A stretch of 64,000 nt of DNA, taken from Rhodobacteraceae bacterium HLUCCO07 (lineage in GTDB: Bacteria; Pseudomonadota; Alphaproteobacteria; Rhodobacterales; Rhodobacteraceae). The position numbers and the translations under genes are program-made. This document shows positions 18,684-28,502 of the stretch, in pieces (the first letter of the stretch is position 1; each line of letters starts with the position of its first letter). The notes under the pieces are model-generated. The model searched no databases and was not told where the DNA came from. It worked only from the letters and a program-made list of their open reading frames with translations. Where the stretch lies: positions 62,001 to 126,000 of the forward strand of contig LJSU01000009.1 of NCBI GenBank assembly GCA_001314705.1, written 5' to 3'.

Positions 18684-20381
18684 TCAATCCTTCAGCGATT
18701 CTTCGCGCAGCCCGTCGGCCAGAAGATTGAGTCCGAGCACGAGGCTCAGGAGCGCGAAGGCGGGTGGCAGGGCAGGGTGCGGATAGATCGACAGGAGCTT
18801 GCGCCCCTCGTTGATCGTGGTTCCCCAGTCGGGGCTTTCGGGTGGCAGGCCGAGGCCGAAGAAGCCAAGGGTCCCCAGAAGGATCGTGGTATAACCGATG
18901 CGCAGGCAGAAATCGACAATGAGCGGCCCGCGCGCGTTGGGCAGGATTTCCCACAGCATGATATACCACGGCCGTTCGCCCCGGGTCTGGGCGGCGGCCA
19001 CGTAGTCGCGCGTCTGGATGTCCATCACGAGGCCGCGCACGATCCGGAAGACGGTGGGCGAGTTGACGAAGACCACCGCCACGAACACCACGAGGATACC
19101 CGGCGGGATATCGAAGAAATCGAGCGGCCAGAACCGGATCTTGGAATGCGAGCCGCCATCGTTGATTGCCGCCGCGTAGATCAGGAAGAGCGGGATCAGG
19201 ATCAGCGCCATCCAGAAGATGTTCTTCTGTGGTTGGGTGCGGAATCGCGACTGGATCAGCACCCCCATGAACACCAGCGGAAAGAGAAAGAGCACGGTGG
19301 CCATGTATTGCGGCAGGCCCGTCTCAACGATTTCAGGGGTCACGAGCAGATAGAAGAGCAGGATCACCGGGAAGGCGAGGATCAGGTTCGCGAGGAAGGA
19401 AAGCGCGGTGTCGAGCTTGCCACTGTAGTATCCGGCCGGAAGCCCCAGCGTGATTCCCACCATGAAGGCGAAGAGCGTCGCCAGCGGGGCGATCTGGATC
19501 ACGATGGTGCTGCCATAGACCATGCGCGAGAAGATGTCGCGCGCGAGATTGTCGCCGCCCAGCAGGTAGACCGGGAATTCTTCGGGGGTGGCGCCCATCA
19601 ACGGCGTGCCCGGAAGCTTGTTCTTCATGCCTGTCGCCTGGTCGAGCGAGGCATGGGTCGCGATCATGTCGAACACGCCGACGAAGAACGCCGTGAAGAC
19701 CCAGAACATCACGAGGCCGAAACCGATCATGCCGATCACGCTGTCGAAAAGCTTGCCATAAAGGCCAAGCCGCCGCTTGTAGCGGATGGACACGCCATAG
19801 AGCACCACGAGGGCAATCCAGACCGGGGTGAAGCGCATGATCACGTTGGCCAGTATGCCGAGGCTTTGCAGCCGCGAGATGCGTTCATGCTCGGCGATTT
19901 CCTCGGCGGAAGGCATGTCGGCGGCATCGAATGTGGCAAGCCACTCCTTGTGCGCGGCCCCCTGCCACAGCAGCGTGACGGCGAGCCAGAGCACCGCAAC
20001 CGCGGCGATACCGTAGATGGCCCATTTGAACAGGATGCCCATGAAGGCGGCCGGGTTGTCGAAGAAGCTGTCAAGAAACCACGCCAGCATCGCGGCGAAG
20101 ATTGCGAGCCCAGCCAGGGCGCCGAGCATCCAGCCCAGGGTCGAGAGTGGCATGGCGCCCCCTTCGGTCCCTGCCAGGCCGTTGAAAACATAGGTGAAAC
20201 CTACCAGCAGCAGAAGCAGCACGGCGATGCCGTTGAAGAGCGAGAAACTCGCCCGCGGGGTGTTGTCGATGAAGGCCAGCAGCGCGGCGCAGAGGCCGCA
20301 GGTGATGGCGAGGGTCACGAGCACCAAGAGCAGCGGGGCGAAAGAGCTGCCATAGGCGCCAAACCAGGTAAGCGGTTCCAT
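18684..20381 (-). CDS. ABC transporter permease, DppC-like with long N-terminal extension
   Basis: Inner-membrane permease of the peptide-type importer. The C-terminal BPD_transp_1 domain (about 290-560) carries the EAA-type coupling loop AAAQTRGERPWYIMLWEILPNARGP. Usual DppC proteins are about 300 aa; this one is 565 aa. The extra ~200 residues hold about five hydrophobic segments (for example SFAPLLLVLVTLAITCGLCA and GIAVLLLLLVGFTYVFNGL). A further insertion with hydrophobic segments (MATVLFLFPLVFMGVLIQS) sits inside the permease core. Separated by 135 bp from the ATPase gene. Confidence 0.9.
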   Translation of the reverse strand: MEPLTWFGAYGSSFAPLLLVLVTLAITCGLCAALLAFIDNTPRASFSLFNGIAVLLLLLVGFTYVFNGLAGTEGGAMPLSTLGWMLGALAGLAIFAAMLAWFLDSFFDNPAAFMGILFKWAIYGIAAVAVLWLAVTLLWQGAAHKEWLATFDAADMPSAEEIAEHERISRLQSLGILANVIMRFTPVWIALVVLYGVSIRYKRRLGLYGKLFDSVIGMIGFGLVMFWVFTAFFVGVFDMIATHASLDQATGMKNKLPGTPLMGATPEEFPVYLLGGDNLARDIFSRMVYGSTIVIQIAPLATLFAFMVGITLGLPAGYYSGKLDTALSFLANLILAFPVILLFYLLVTPEIVETGLPQYMATVLFLFPLVFMGVLIQSRFRTQPQKNIFWMALILIPLFLIYAAAINDGGSHSKIRFWPLDFFDIPPGILVVFVAVVFVNSPTVFRIVRGLVMDIQTRDYVAAAQTRGERPWYIMLWEILPNARGPLIVDFCLRIGYTTILLGTLGFFGLGLPPESPDWGTTINEGRKLLSIYPHPALPPAFALLSLVLGLNLLADGLREESLKD

Positions 20382-20398
20382 GTCTCGGCTCTCCTTCG

Positions 20399-21484
20399 TT
20401 ATGAAATGCGGATGCGTGGATTGAGGAACACGTAGCCGATATCGGAAATCAGCTGTGTGACCAGAACCACGAACACCGAGACGACCGAAACCGCCAGCAG
20501 CAGTTCGATATCGTTATTGCTGGCGGCTTGCACCAGCGTCCAGCCGAAGCCCTTGTAGTTGAACAGGGTTTCGACAATGACCACGCCATTCAGGAGCCAT
20601 GGCACCTGCAGCATGATGACGGTGAAGGGTGCGATGAGTGCGTTCCTGAGCGCGTGTTTCATCACGATGTTGCGGAACTTCACCCCCTTGAGCCGGGCCG
20701 TTCGGATATATTGCGCGGTCATGACCTCGGCCATCGAGGCGCGGGTCATGCGGGCGATGTATCCCATGCCGTAAAGCGCGATGGTCAGAACGGGCAGGAA
20801 GAAATTCTGGAAGGTGGCGTCTTCCATGGCGCCGGTGGCGGTGCCCTTGAAGGGGGCGTTGCCTGCGATCAGGCCCCATTCGTTCAGCAGTGGCCCGAGC
20901 CCATAGCGCGACGAGGCCAGCATGGCGATGAAGATCACGCCGGAGACGTATTCAGGGGTCGCCGTGGTGGAGATCGCGAAGGTGGAGAGCGTGCGGTCGG
21001 TACGCGAGCCTTCGCGCATTCCCGCCAGGACACCGATCAACAGGGCCGAGGGCACCATCAGCAGCATGACCCAGAACATGAGCTTGGCCGTAAGCCCGAG
21101 ACGGGTCGATATGATTTCGCTCACCGGATCCTTGAACACGGTCGAAAAGCCCCAGTAGCCTTGGAGGACACCACAAAAGCGCGGGGCCTCGGCGGGATCG
21201 GTGCCGGGCGGGATACAGCGCCCGGTCTCCTCGCCGTCATCGTCCAGGGTGCGTGCCCCGGGCATGACGCCGATCCACTGTGCATATTTCAGTGGCAAGG
21301 GTTGCAGATATCCGTTTTCGGTAAGCCAGCTTTCGACCTGCGCATCGGTCATGCGCATGTTGCCTTCGGTCTTAGCCAGTTTTTCGAGATTGGGATAAAG
21401 GTTTGTCAGGAAAAAGACGACAAAAGTCAGACAGATCGCCGTCAGCAGCATCGTCATGACCCGCCGGAGAATGAAAAGCCCCAT
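20399..21484 (-). CDS. ABC transporter permease, DppB-like
   Basis: Partner permease of the DppC-like protein. N-terminal MGLFILRRVMTMLLTAICLTFVVFFL is the standard first helix; the EAA loop is YIRTARLKGVKFRNIVMKHALRNALI; the C-terminus ends VFLNPRIRIS. 361 aa. The first periplasmic loop is enlarged (about residues 40-120) and holds two cysteines (GRCIPPG and RFCGVL) that could form a disulfide. Ends 17 bp before the DppC-like start, so translation is closely linked. Confidence 0.92.
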   Translation of the reverse strand: MGLFILRRVMTMLLTAICLTFVVFFLTNLYPNLEKLAKTEGNMRMTDAQVESWLTENGYLQPLPLKYAQWIGVMPGARTLDDDGEETGRCIPPGTDPAEAPRFCGVLQGYWGFSTVFKDPVSEIISTRLGLTAKLMFWVMLLMVPSALLIGVLAGMREGSRTDRTLSTFAISTTATPEYVSGVIFIAMLASSRYGLGPLLNEWGLIAGNAPFKGTATGAMEDATFQNFFLPVLTIALYGMGYIARMTRASMAEVMTAQYIRTARLKGVKFRNIVMKHALRNALIAPFTVIMLQVPWLLNGVVIVETLFNYKGFGWTLVQAASNNDIELLLAVSVVSVFVVLVTQLISDIGYVFLNPRIRIS

Positions 21485-21594
21485 CGGTATCTCCCAGTTG
21501 TTTTCGGGGTCGTTCGCCCCTGTGCCGGTTCTGATCCGGCTTTATGAGGCGGGCGCATCGTGTGCGCCCGCCTGTCTTTGTTGTCGCCGTGCGA

Positions 21595-23259
21595 TCAGGC
21601 CGCGAAGCCGATCTTGTAGAGATGGATCTCGTGCGACGGGTGTTTGGCGGAATTCACCAGCTTGCCGTTGTGATGGTTGAAAAGCGACCGCCAGTAGGGC
21701 TGGATGATGACGCCATCCTCGCGCATCAGGCGCTCGATCTTCTCGATCACGACGCGGCGCTCATCGGCATCGGCGATGGCGTTGGCCTCGTTGATGAGCT
21801 GGTCGAACTCGTCGCTGGAATAGGCCGCCTCGTTCCAGGCTTCGCCCGAGCGATAGGCCAGCGTCAGGATCTGCACATCGAGCGGACGGTGGTTCCATTC
21901 AGTGGCGCTGAACGGGTATTCGGTCCACTTGTTCCAGAACGTGTTGCCCGGAAGAACCGTGCGCTTGGACTTGATACCCGCATCGCGCAGCTGTGCGGCG
22001 AGCGCGTCGCCGGTGTTGCGCTGGTAATCGTCATCGACGGTGATGAGCTCATGCTCGAAATCCGCCATGCCGGCCTCTTCCATCAGTTCCTTGGCGCGGG
22101 CCGGGTTATGCTCGGGCATGCCGATATCGGCGTAGGCGGGGTGGATCGGGCAGACATGGTGGTTCTCGGCCACTTCGCCGCGGTTGGAATAGCCCAGTTC
22201 CAGAAGGAAGTTGTTGTCTACCGCAAGCGCCAGCGCCTGGCGCACGCGCTTGTCGGCATAGGGTTTGACACCGTCGACCTCGGCCTCCTGGTTGCCACGG
22301 AACACCAGCGTGGCCGCAGTCACTGTCTCGGTCTTTTCCCAGCCGATCGCGTCCATCACGTCGATGAATTCACCGACGGTTTCATAGAGAAGATCCACCT
22401 CGTCGGCTTCGGCCGCGGCGACGAATGCCGAAGGGTCGGTGCCGTAGTCGATGAACTCGATCCGGTCCACGTAAGGTCCGCCATAGACCTCTGTGCCCCA
22501 CCATTCGTGTTCGGTGTTGCGTTCGAGAACGCATTTGACGCCCACTTCCAGGTCGACCGGGAGGTACGGGCCAGTGCCGATGCCGTTCTCGAACGGGTCG
22601 CCGCCATCATAGCTCGAATGGGTGATCGCGGCCGGGTAGTCGGACATGTTGGCGATCACCGACACGTCGGGTGTCGAGAGGTTGAGCACTACGGTGTGGT
22701 CGTCGACCACTTCGATCGCGCCGTCGCGGGCCTTGCCGGACTCTTCGTCGATCAGGCCGCCCATGCGGCTGGCCATCGAGTTGGCCTCGACCGACTTGTC
22801 GCACCAGCCGGTAATGTTGCGGGCCACGTCCTCGGCGGTGAAATCGTCGCCGTTGTTCCATTTGACGCCCTGGCGGACCTTGAGGGTGTATTGGGTGGCG
22901 TCATCGTTGACTTCCCAGCTTTCGAGAAGCATCGGGCGGAACGTCCCGTCGGCGTTATATTCGACCAGATATTCGAGAAAGCCGCGCGACTGGTTGCCGA
23001 TCTCGGACCAGTCATAGGCGCGGGGATCCTTCATGCCCTTGATGGATTGCTGGATGCGCAGCGTGCCGCCTTGCTGGATATCGGCCTGTGCGCGGGCGGG
23101 CTGGGCAAGGCCGCCCATCGTGTAGGCCGCCGTCGCGGTCACGCCAAGCGCGGTGGTGCGGGCCAGGAATTCGCGGCGGTCGAGCTTGCCCGCCTTGAAG
23201 TCCTTCACATAGGTCCACGCGGTCTTGTGAACGGGTTTTCCGTTTATGGTCTGGGTCAT
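21595..23259 (-). CDS. ABC transporter substrate-binding protein, family 5, Tat-exported
   Basis: Periplasmic solute receptor of the importer (SBP_bac_5). The N-terminus has a twin-arginine signal: [11 protein letters not shown], a mild hydrophobic stretch [17 protein letters not shown] and AQPARAQA, so it is exported folded. The body has [27 protein letters not shown] and [20 protein letters not shown], the family 5 signature. About 554 aa. ATG 23259 follows AGGGAGAACAAG. Substrate (peptide, opine, sugar or other) is not decidable from sequence. First gene of the transporter operon. Confidence 0.93.
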   Translation of the reverse strand: MTQTINGKPVHKTAWTYVKDFKAGKLDRREFLARTTALGVTATAAYTMGGLAQPARAQADIQQGGTLRIQQSIKGMKDPRAYDWSEIGNQSRGFLEYLVEYNADGTFRPMLLESWEVNDDATQYTLKVRQGVKWNNGDDFTAEDVARNITGWCDKSVEANSMASRMGGLIDEESGKARDGAIEVVDDHTVVLNLSTPDVSVIANMSDYPAAITHSSYDGGDPFENGIGTGPYLPVDLEVGVKCVLERNTEHEWWGTEVYGGPYVDRIEFIDYGTDPSAFVAAAEADEVDLLYETVGEFIDVMDAIGWEKTETVTAATLVFRGNQEAEVDGVKPYADKRVRQALALAVDNNFLLELGYSNRGEVAENHHVCPIHPAYADIGMPEHNPARAKELMEEAGMADFEHELITVDDDYQRNTGDALAAQLRDAGIKSKRTVLPGNTFWNKWTEYPFSATEWNHRPLDVQILTLAYRSGEAWNEAAYSSDEFDQLINEANAIADADERRVVIEKIERLMREDGVIIQPYWRSLFNHHNGKLVNSAKHPSHEIHLYKIGFAA

Positions 23260-23574
23260 CTTGTTCTCCCTATGACGTTCGTTGTCGGTCTTCCTGGAAG
23301 GCATGTTCGCAATGCATAAAGAAACAGCTGCGACATTCCCCCATTTTTGCCTGGACCATTTGCGCATGTTTCAGCCCCCGGCGTCAATCGCTCTGATCGC
23401 CATTTCCTGTAAAAATGCGACATCCGACTATCAAAAAAGCGACATCGCCCGGCAGGGCAGGGTGTTGTGAGCGTGGAATTTTCCGTGTTGGCGATGCGAT
23501 GGCCGCGGCGTGCAATGCCCCCTTGCGGCGCGTGCGCGCGGCAAGGGGGCCGGAGCGTTGCGGCCGGGTTCGGG
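23260..23574 (-). promoter_or_regulatory. control region between AraC-type gene and ABC operon
   Basis: This 315-bp gap holds no convincing gene. It contains the motif GCGACAT three times, at 23330-23336, 23417-23423 and 23439-23445; the last two start 22 bp apart (two helical turns) and both follow A-rich runs. Direct repeats at that spacing are the usual target of AraC-family activators, one of which is encoded next door. A 10-bp inverted repeat lies at 23517-23550. Confidence 0.5.
23517..23550 (-). terminator. stem-loop after the AraC-type gene
   Basis: GCCCCCTTGC (23517-23526) and GCAAGGGGGC (23541-23550) pair perfectly over 10 bp around a GC-rich 14-base loop. It lies 25 bp after the stop of the AraC-type gene on its strand. 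There is no T-run after it, so it may slow rather than end transcription. Confidence 0.5.
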
Positions 23575-24387
23575 TCAGGGTTGCGAAACCTTGCGTGCGA
23601 CGCTGCTCCCCGCGTCGCGCAGGCCGGACGGGGTCTTGCCGGTATGCTGTTGCACGAAGCGGGTGAAATAAGCCGGGCTGCCAAAGCCCAGGTGTTCGGA
23701 AATGCGGCCGACGGGGTGGTCGGTGTCGCACAGCAGGCTTCTGGCGGCGTGCAGGCTGCATTCGGTGAGGATGGCGGCGGCGCTCATCCCGGCAGTGGTG
23801 TTGAGGCAGCGGGTCAGGTGCGTCGGCGTGATATCCAGCTTCTCGGCATAGGCGGCCATGGGTTTCCCGCTGCGGAAGTCGCGGACCACGAGATCGGTGA
23901 AGGCGGCGGCGATGCGGGCCTCGGCGCTGGCCGCGGCGGATTCGGGCGCGTCGACGAGCGCGCGTTTGAGCCAGATGGTTATGAGCGTCGCATGGGCGCG
24001 AAGCGCCGCGGCATGGAGATCGCCCCCGCCGGATTGTTCGCGCTGCATCGCCTCGACCAGCGCGGTCAGTTCCTGCTGTGCGTGCACATCGCGCAGGCGC
24101 AGGTGGTGGTTGCGTTCGGGCAGCGGCACGCCGGAATCGGGCGGCACCACCATGGCAAGGCCGAAACCTTGCGGCCCCGGATCCACGGAAAAGAGCGTGC
24201 CAGCAGGAATGAACAGCATGTTGTTTATGCCCATCCCCTTGCGCTGCCCCGCAACAACGGCGCGGCCCTGTCCGCGGGTGATCCAGATCAGCAGGTGGTC
24301 GTCGCGGAAGTGCTGAAGCCCAAGGCGCCACGGTGCCTTGCCCGAGAGGCTGACGAGCGTGTCGATGCGGGGCGTATCCTGTGTCAT
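23575..24387 (-). CDS. AraC-family transcriptional regulator
   Basis: About 270 aa. The N-terminal cupin-like sensing region (LLIWITRGQGRAVV, LFIPAGTLFSVDPGPQGFGLA) is followed by a C-terminal AraC DNA-binding domain with two helix-turn-helix units (MAAYAEKLDITPTHLTRCLNTTAGMS; VGRISEHLGFGSPAYFTRFVQQHTGKTPSGLR). Located upstream of and in the same direction as the ABC importer; it is the obvious candidate regulator, probably responding to the imported compound. The frame is open to 24558 but the sensing domain begins at MTQDTPRID. Confidence 0.9.
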   Translation of the reverse strand: MTQDTPRIDTLVSLSGKAPWRLGLQHFRDDHLLIWITRGQGRAVVAGQRKGMGINNMLFIPAGTLFSVDPGPQGFGLAMVVPPDSGVPLPERNHHLRLRDVHAQQELTALVEAMQREQSGGGDLHAAALRAHATLITIWLKRALVDAPESAAASAEARIAAAFTDLVVRDFRSGKPMAAYAEKLDITPTHLTRCLNTTAGMSAAAILTECSLHAARSLLCDTDHPVGRISEHLGFGSPAYFTRFVQQHTGKTPSGLRDAGSSVARKVSQP

Positions 24388-24490
24388 CGCGAGGTCTTTC
24401 GGGATGGGTGTGTGATGAATGGGTGACGCATGACCCCAAGGCGTAACCGCTTGTGCGCGATTGTGCCACGGGGCCGGTGTCGCGGTGGCC

Positions 24491-25399
24491 TCAGGCGGCG
24501 GGAACCTGCCGCCAGCTGCGCATCCGGGCGCGGAACCATGTGCGCTGGCGCTTGGCATACTGGCGGGTGGCGATGATGGCGGCGGCGCGGGCGTCGTCGA
24601 GTGTCAGCTCTGCGCGCAGATGGGCGATCAGCTCGGCCGCGCCGATGGCGCGCGACGACGGGCGCGTGGCGTCCCATGCCGCAAGGTTCGCGCGGGCCTC
24701 GTCCAGCGCGCCCTCATCGAGCATCCGGTCGAACCGGGTCTCGATCCGTGGGGTGAGCCAATCCTTGGGCGCGTCGATCAAAAGGGCGGTGGCGCGCGCG
24801 AGCGGAAGAAGCGGCGGCGGCGTGTCGTCCTGCCATGCCGCCAGGCCGCGGCCGGTGCTGCGCTGGACCTCCCACGCGCGCTGCACCCGCATCGGGTTGC
24901 GTGTGTCGATGCGCGCGGCGGTCGCGGTATCGAGCTCTGCCAGCAGCGCCTCGCGGCCCTCGCGCGTCATGCGGTCGTGGGCCTCGGCGCGGATCGCGGA
25001 GGGCGTGGCGGGTATCTCGGCCAGGCCCTCGGTCAGCGCGGCGAAATAGAGACCGGTGCCGCCCACGATGATCGGTCGGGCGGTTTCAAGCAGGGGCGCA
25101 ACGTCGCGCAGCCAGTGGCCGACGGAATAGGCGGCATCGCCCGGCACATGGCCATAGAGCGCATGCGGGGCGCGGGCGAGATCGTCCTCGCCGGGGCGCG
25201 CGGTCAGCACCCGCCAGTTGGTGAAGACCTGGAGCGCGTCGGCATTGATGATGGTGCCGCCCTGCGCCTCGGCGATGGCGAGCGCGAGCGCGGATTTGCC
25301 GCTGGCCGTGGGGCCGGCGATGAGAACCGGGCGGTCGGGGGGAATGTCGGCAAACACGTCGTCTGTGGCAGGCAGCAATGGGCTCTTGCACGCAGTCAT
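24491..25399 (-). CDS. miaA: tRNA dimethylallyltransferase
   Basis: Adds the isopentenyl group to A37 of tRNAs reading UNN codons. P-loop [19 protein letters not shown] at about residues 27-45, [17 protein letters not shown] (substrate DSxQ-type region appears as DALQVF), [15 protein letters not shown], and the late [14 protein letters not shown] and [13 protein letters not shown]. 302 aa. Divergent from pyrH. Confidence 0.96.
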   Translation of the reverse strand: MTACKSPLLPATDDVFADIPPDRPVLIAGPTASGKSALALAIAEAQGGTIINADALQVFTNWRVLTARPGEDDLARAPHALYGHVPGDAAYSVGHWLRDVAPLLETARPIIVGGTGLYFAALTEGLAEIPATPSAIRAEAHDRMTREGREALLAELDTATAARIDTRNPMRVQRAWEVQRSTGRGLAAWQDDTPPPLLPLARATALLIDAPKDWLTPRIETRFDRMLDEGALDEARANLAAWDATRPSSRAIGAAELIAHLRAELTLDDARAAAIIATRQYAKRQRTWFRARMRSWRQVPAA

Positions 25400-25514
25400 G
25401 GGGCTTTTCCTTGCTGATGGATCGAAATGAATAGCGGAGGGCGTTCACCGATTGCAACACCGGCGGAAACCCGTATTTTGCGCGCGAGACGAGGATTGCC
25501 CCGAAGGAGACCCC

Positions 25515-26249
25515 ATGGACAAGGCCGATACGCCGCAACCCCGCTTCAACCGTGTCTTGCTCAAGATCTCGGGCGAGGCGCTGATGGGGGATCAGGGCTA
25601 TGGGCTGCACCCGCCGACCGTGAGCCGAATCGCCCAGGAGGTCAAAGCGGTGCATGACATGGGGGTCGAGATCTGCATGGTGATCGGCGGCGGTAACATC
25701 TTTCGCGGGCTCCAGGGCAGCGCGCAGGGGATGGAGCGCACCACCGCCGACTACATGGGGATGCTGGCCACGGTGATGAACGCGTTGGCGATGCAATCGG
25801 CACTTGAGGCGCAGGGCGCCTTTTGCCGGGTGATCACCGCGATCCGCATGGACGAGGTGGCCGAGCCTTACATTCGCCGCCGCGCGGTGCGCCACCTCGA
25901 GAAGAAACGGGTCTGCATTTTCGCCGCGGGCACCGGCAACCCCTATTTCACCACCGACACCGCCGCGGCCTTGCGCGCCAACGAAATGGCCTGCGAGGCG
26001 ATCATCATGGGCAAGAACGGGGTCGACGGCGTCTATGACAAGGACCCGCGCGAACACGCGGACGCAAAACGCTATGACAAGGTGTCGTTCGACGAGGTGC
26101 TGGCGCGCAATCTCAAGGTGATGGATGCGAGCGCGATCGCGCTGGCGCGGGACAACAACCTGCCGATCATCGTCTTTTCGCTCGACGAGCCGGGCGGATT
26201 CAGCGGAATCCTGGCGGGGCAGGGCACCTTTACAACGGTCGGCGGCTGA
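25515..26249 (+). CDS. pyrH: uridylate kinase
   Basis: Phosphorylates UMP to UDP in pyrimidine nucleotide synthesis; hexameric amino acid kinase fold. Motifs [53 protein letters not shown] split over the UMP site, and [26 protein letters not shown] 25515 follows GAAGGAG; the frame is open from 25452. 244 aa. First gene of the long plus-strand envelope cluster. Confidence 0.97.
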   Translation: MDKADTPQPRFNRVLLKISGEALMGDQGYGLHPPTVSRIAQEVKAVHDMGVEICMVIGGGNIFRGLQGSAQGMERTTADYMGMLATVMNALAMQSALEAQGAFCRVITAIRMDEVAEPYIRRRAVRHLEKKRVCIFAAGTGNPYFTTDTAAALRANEMACEAIIMGKNGVDGVYDKDPREHADAKRYDKVSFDEVLARNLKVMDASAIALARDNNLPIIVFSLDEPGGFSGILAGQGTFTTVGG

Positions 26250-26354
26250 GCGCCGGCACGGTTGGAGCGTCGTGCGGGTTGGTCTATACAAAGCCCGCCC
26301 ACAGGGGATATAGCACGCGGAACCGAAATTGCCCGCGAGGGGAGTGAAGAGCAG

Positions 26355-26924
26355 ATGGCCGACGAAGAATTCATTCTGGACACTGACGATCTGGAACGAC
26401 GGATGCAGGGAGCGATGTCATCGCTGCGCACCGAGTTTGCGAGCCTGCGCACGGGCCGGGCCAGCGCCTCGATGCTCGAGCCGGTGACGGTCGAAGCCTA
26501 TGGTCAGCAGACGCCGATCAACCAGGTCGGCACCGTGAACGTGCCCGAGCCGCGCATGGTGACGATCAATGTCTGGGACAAGTCGCTGGTACGGGCAGTG
26601 GAAAAGGCGATCATGAACTCGGGGCTGGGGATCAACCCGCAGACAAATGGCACGATCGTCATGCTGCCGATCCCCGAACTCAACGAGGAGCGGCGGCGTG
26701 ACCTCACGCGGGTGGCGGCGCAGTATGCCGAACATGCGCGCGTCGCCATTCGCAACGTGCGCCGTGACGGGATGGACCAGATCAAGAAGGCCAAGTCGGA
26801 CGCGCAATTGAGCGAGGATGACCAGAAATTCTGGGAAACCGAGGTCCAGGAGATGACTGACCGCTTCATCAAGGCGGTGGACGAGGCGCTCGAGAACAAG
26901 CAGGGCGAAATCATGCAGGTCTGA
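26355..26924 (+). CDS. frr: ribosome recycling factor
   Basis: Splits post-termination ribosomes together with EF-G. RRF fold throughout: [25 protein letters not shown] at the N-terminus, [21 protein letters not shown] in domain II, and [26 protein letters not shown]. 189 aa; ATG 26355 follows GGGGAGTGAAGAGC. Gap of 105 bp from pyrH, and the classical pyrH-frr-uppS order is kept. Confidence 0.97.
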   Translation: MADEEFILDTDDLERRMQGAMSSLRTEFASLRTGRASASMLEPVTVEAYGQQTPINQVGTVNVPEPRMVTINVWDKSLVRAVEKAIMNSGLGINPQTNGTIVMLPIPELNEERRRDLTRVAAQYAEHARVAIRNVRRDGMDQIKKAKSDAQLSEDDQKFWETEVQEMTDRFIKAVDEALENKQGEIMQV

Positions 26925-26964
26925 TGTGACCTGTCGCCGGACCGCACTGCGGGAGGAGTGGGCG

Positions 26965-27705
26965 ATGTCCCCCAAGGATCAGGGCACGGACGAGACCGAG
27001 CGGCGCGGCCCGCGCCATGTGGCGATCATCATGGATGGCAACGGGCGTTGGGCGCAGGCGCGCGGGCGGCCGCGCCTCTTTGGCCACCATGCCGGGGCCA
27101 AGCGGGTGCGCGAGATTGTCGAGGCCTGTCCCGATCTCGGGGTCGAATACCTGACGATCTTTGCCTTTTCGACCGAGAACTGGAAGCGCACACAGGTCGA
27201 GGTGGCCGGGCTGATGAGCCTGTTTCGGCGCTATATCACGAAGGAGGCGCGCGCGTTGTGCGACGAAGGTGTGCGGGTGCGGTTCATCGGCGACCGGGTG
27301 CGGCTCGATGACAAGCTGATCCGGCTGATGGACGAACTCGAAGAGATGACGGCCGGAAACGCCCGCGTGCATCTGACCATCGCGCTCAATTACGGTGGCC
27401 GCGACGAGGTGGCGCGCGCCACCAAGCGGCTGGCCCAGGATGTGGCGGACGGCCGGCTCGACCCGGCGAGCGTGGATGAAGAAACCCTGCCGAAATATCT
27501 GGATACCTTTGTCTTGCCCGATCCCGACCTCGTGATCCGAACGAGCGGAGAGGCGCGGATATCGAATTTCCTGCTGTGGCAGTCGGCCTATGCCGAATAC
27601 GAATTCATCGATACGCTGTGGCCCGATTTCTCGCCGGATATCTTTGCCGGGCTGGTGCGCAGCTATGGTGCGCGCGACCGGCGGTTCGGCGGTGTGAAGG
27701 CATGA
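26965..27705 (+). CDS. uppS: undecaprenyl diphosphate synthase (isoprenyl transferase)
   Basis: cis-Prenyltransferase that makes the C55 lipid carrier for peptidoglycan and O-antigen. HVAIIMDGNGRWAQARG carries the catalytic Asp; FAFSTENWKR, NYGGRDEVARA and DLVIRTSGEARISNFLLWQSAYAE (RxxR region) are present. 246 aa. ATG 26965 follows GGGAGGAG. Overlaps cdsA by ATGA. Confidence 0.96.
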   Translation: MSPKDQGTDETERRGPRHVAIIMDGNGRWAQARGRPRLFGHHAGAKRVREIVEACPDLGVEYLTIFAFSTENWKRTQVEVAGLMSLFRRYITKEARALCDEGVRVRFIGDRVRLDDKLIRLMDELEEMTAGNARVHLTIALNYGGRDEVARATKRLAQDVADGRLDPASVDEETLPKYLDTFVLPDPDLVIRTSGEARISNFLLWQSAYAEYEFIDTLWPDFSPDIFAGLVRSYGARDRRFGGVKA

Positions 27706-28502
27706 GCGGTGCGCCCAAACCGACGCCAGGCCCCGCGCAATGGGGGGATCTTCTGCCCCGGTTGCTTTCGGGCGTGGCCATGGTCGCGGTGGGGGCGGTG
27801 GCGATCTGGCTGGGGGGCGCGGTCTTCGAGGCGCTCGCCGTGGCCATTGCCGGGCTGATGACATGGGAACTGGTGCGGATGATTCGCCCGCGCCATCGGC
27901 GCGCGGCTGTGCAGGAGGGCGCGCTGGCGGCTGTCGCGCTGGCGATCGCACTTTACGTCCCCGGCGGCGTGGCGGCGATCATCCTTGGGATCTTGCTCGT
28001 CGTTTTGGTAGGACGGACGGGAGCGCATCCGGTGCTGACCGCGGGATATGGCGCGGCAATCTTCCTGGGTGCCTATGGCCTGGTGATGCTGCGCAACGAC
28101 GCCGGGCTGATCTGGACATTGTGGCTCGTCGCGGTGGTGGTGGTCACGGATGTGGCGGGCTATTTCGCGGGCCGGATCATCGGGGGGCCGAAGTTCTGGC
28201 CCCGTGTCAGCCCCAAGAAGACATGGGCCGGCACGGTCGCGGGATGGATCGCGGCGGCGGCCGTGAGTGCATGGATGCAGTTTCAGTTCGGCCTGCCGGT
28301 ATGGCTGATCGCTGCCGGGGTGGGGCTTTCGTTCGCCTCGCAGATGGGGGATGCGGCGGAAAGCGTGCTCAAGCGGCGGATGAAGGTCAAGGACAGTTCC
28401 AACCTCATACCAGGTCATGGCGGGGCCATGGACCGGTTCGACGCGATGATGGGCGCGGCGCTGGCGGTTGCGCTGAGCATGATCCTTGCCGGTGTGGCAT
28501 GA
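27702..28502 (+). CDS. cdsA: phosphatidate cytidylyltransferase
   Basis: Makes CDP-diacylglycerol, precursor of all phospholipids, in the cytoplasmic membrane. About eight hydrophobic segments; the signature near the C-terminus reads SQMGDAAESVLKRRMKVKDSSNLIPGHGGAMDRFDAM. 266 aa. Coupled by ATGA overlaps to uppS before and dxr after. Confidence 0.95.
   Translation: MSGAPKPTPGPAQWGDLLPRLLSGVAMVAVGAVAIWLGGAVFEALAVAIAGLMTWELVRMIRPRHRRAAVQEGALAAVALAIALYVPGGVAAIILGILLVVLVGRTGAHPVLTAGYGAAIFLGAYGLVMLRNDAGLIWTLWLVAVVVVTDVAGYFAGRIIGGPKFWPRVSPKKTWAGTVAGWIAAAAVSAWMQFQFGLPVWLIAAGVGLSFASQMGDAAESVLKRRMKVKDSSNLIPGHGGAMDRFDAMMGAALAVALSMILAGVA

Noticed and set aside
18582-20435. A 617-codon plus-strand frame opposite the DppC-like permease
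   Set aside because: Glu/His/Arg-rich low-complexity sequence, the antisense of a hydrophobic membrane protein. No start signal or domain.
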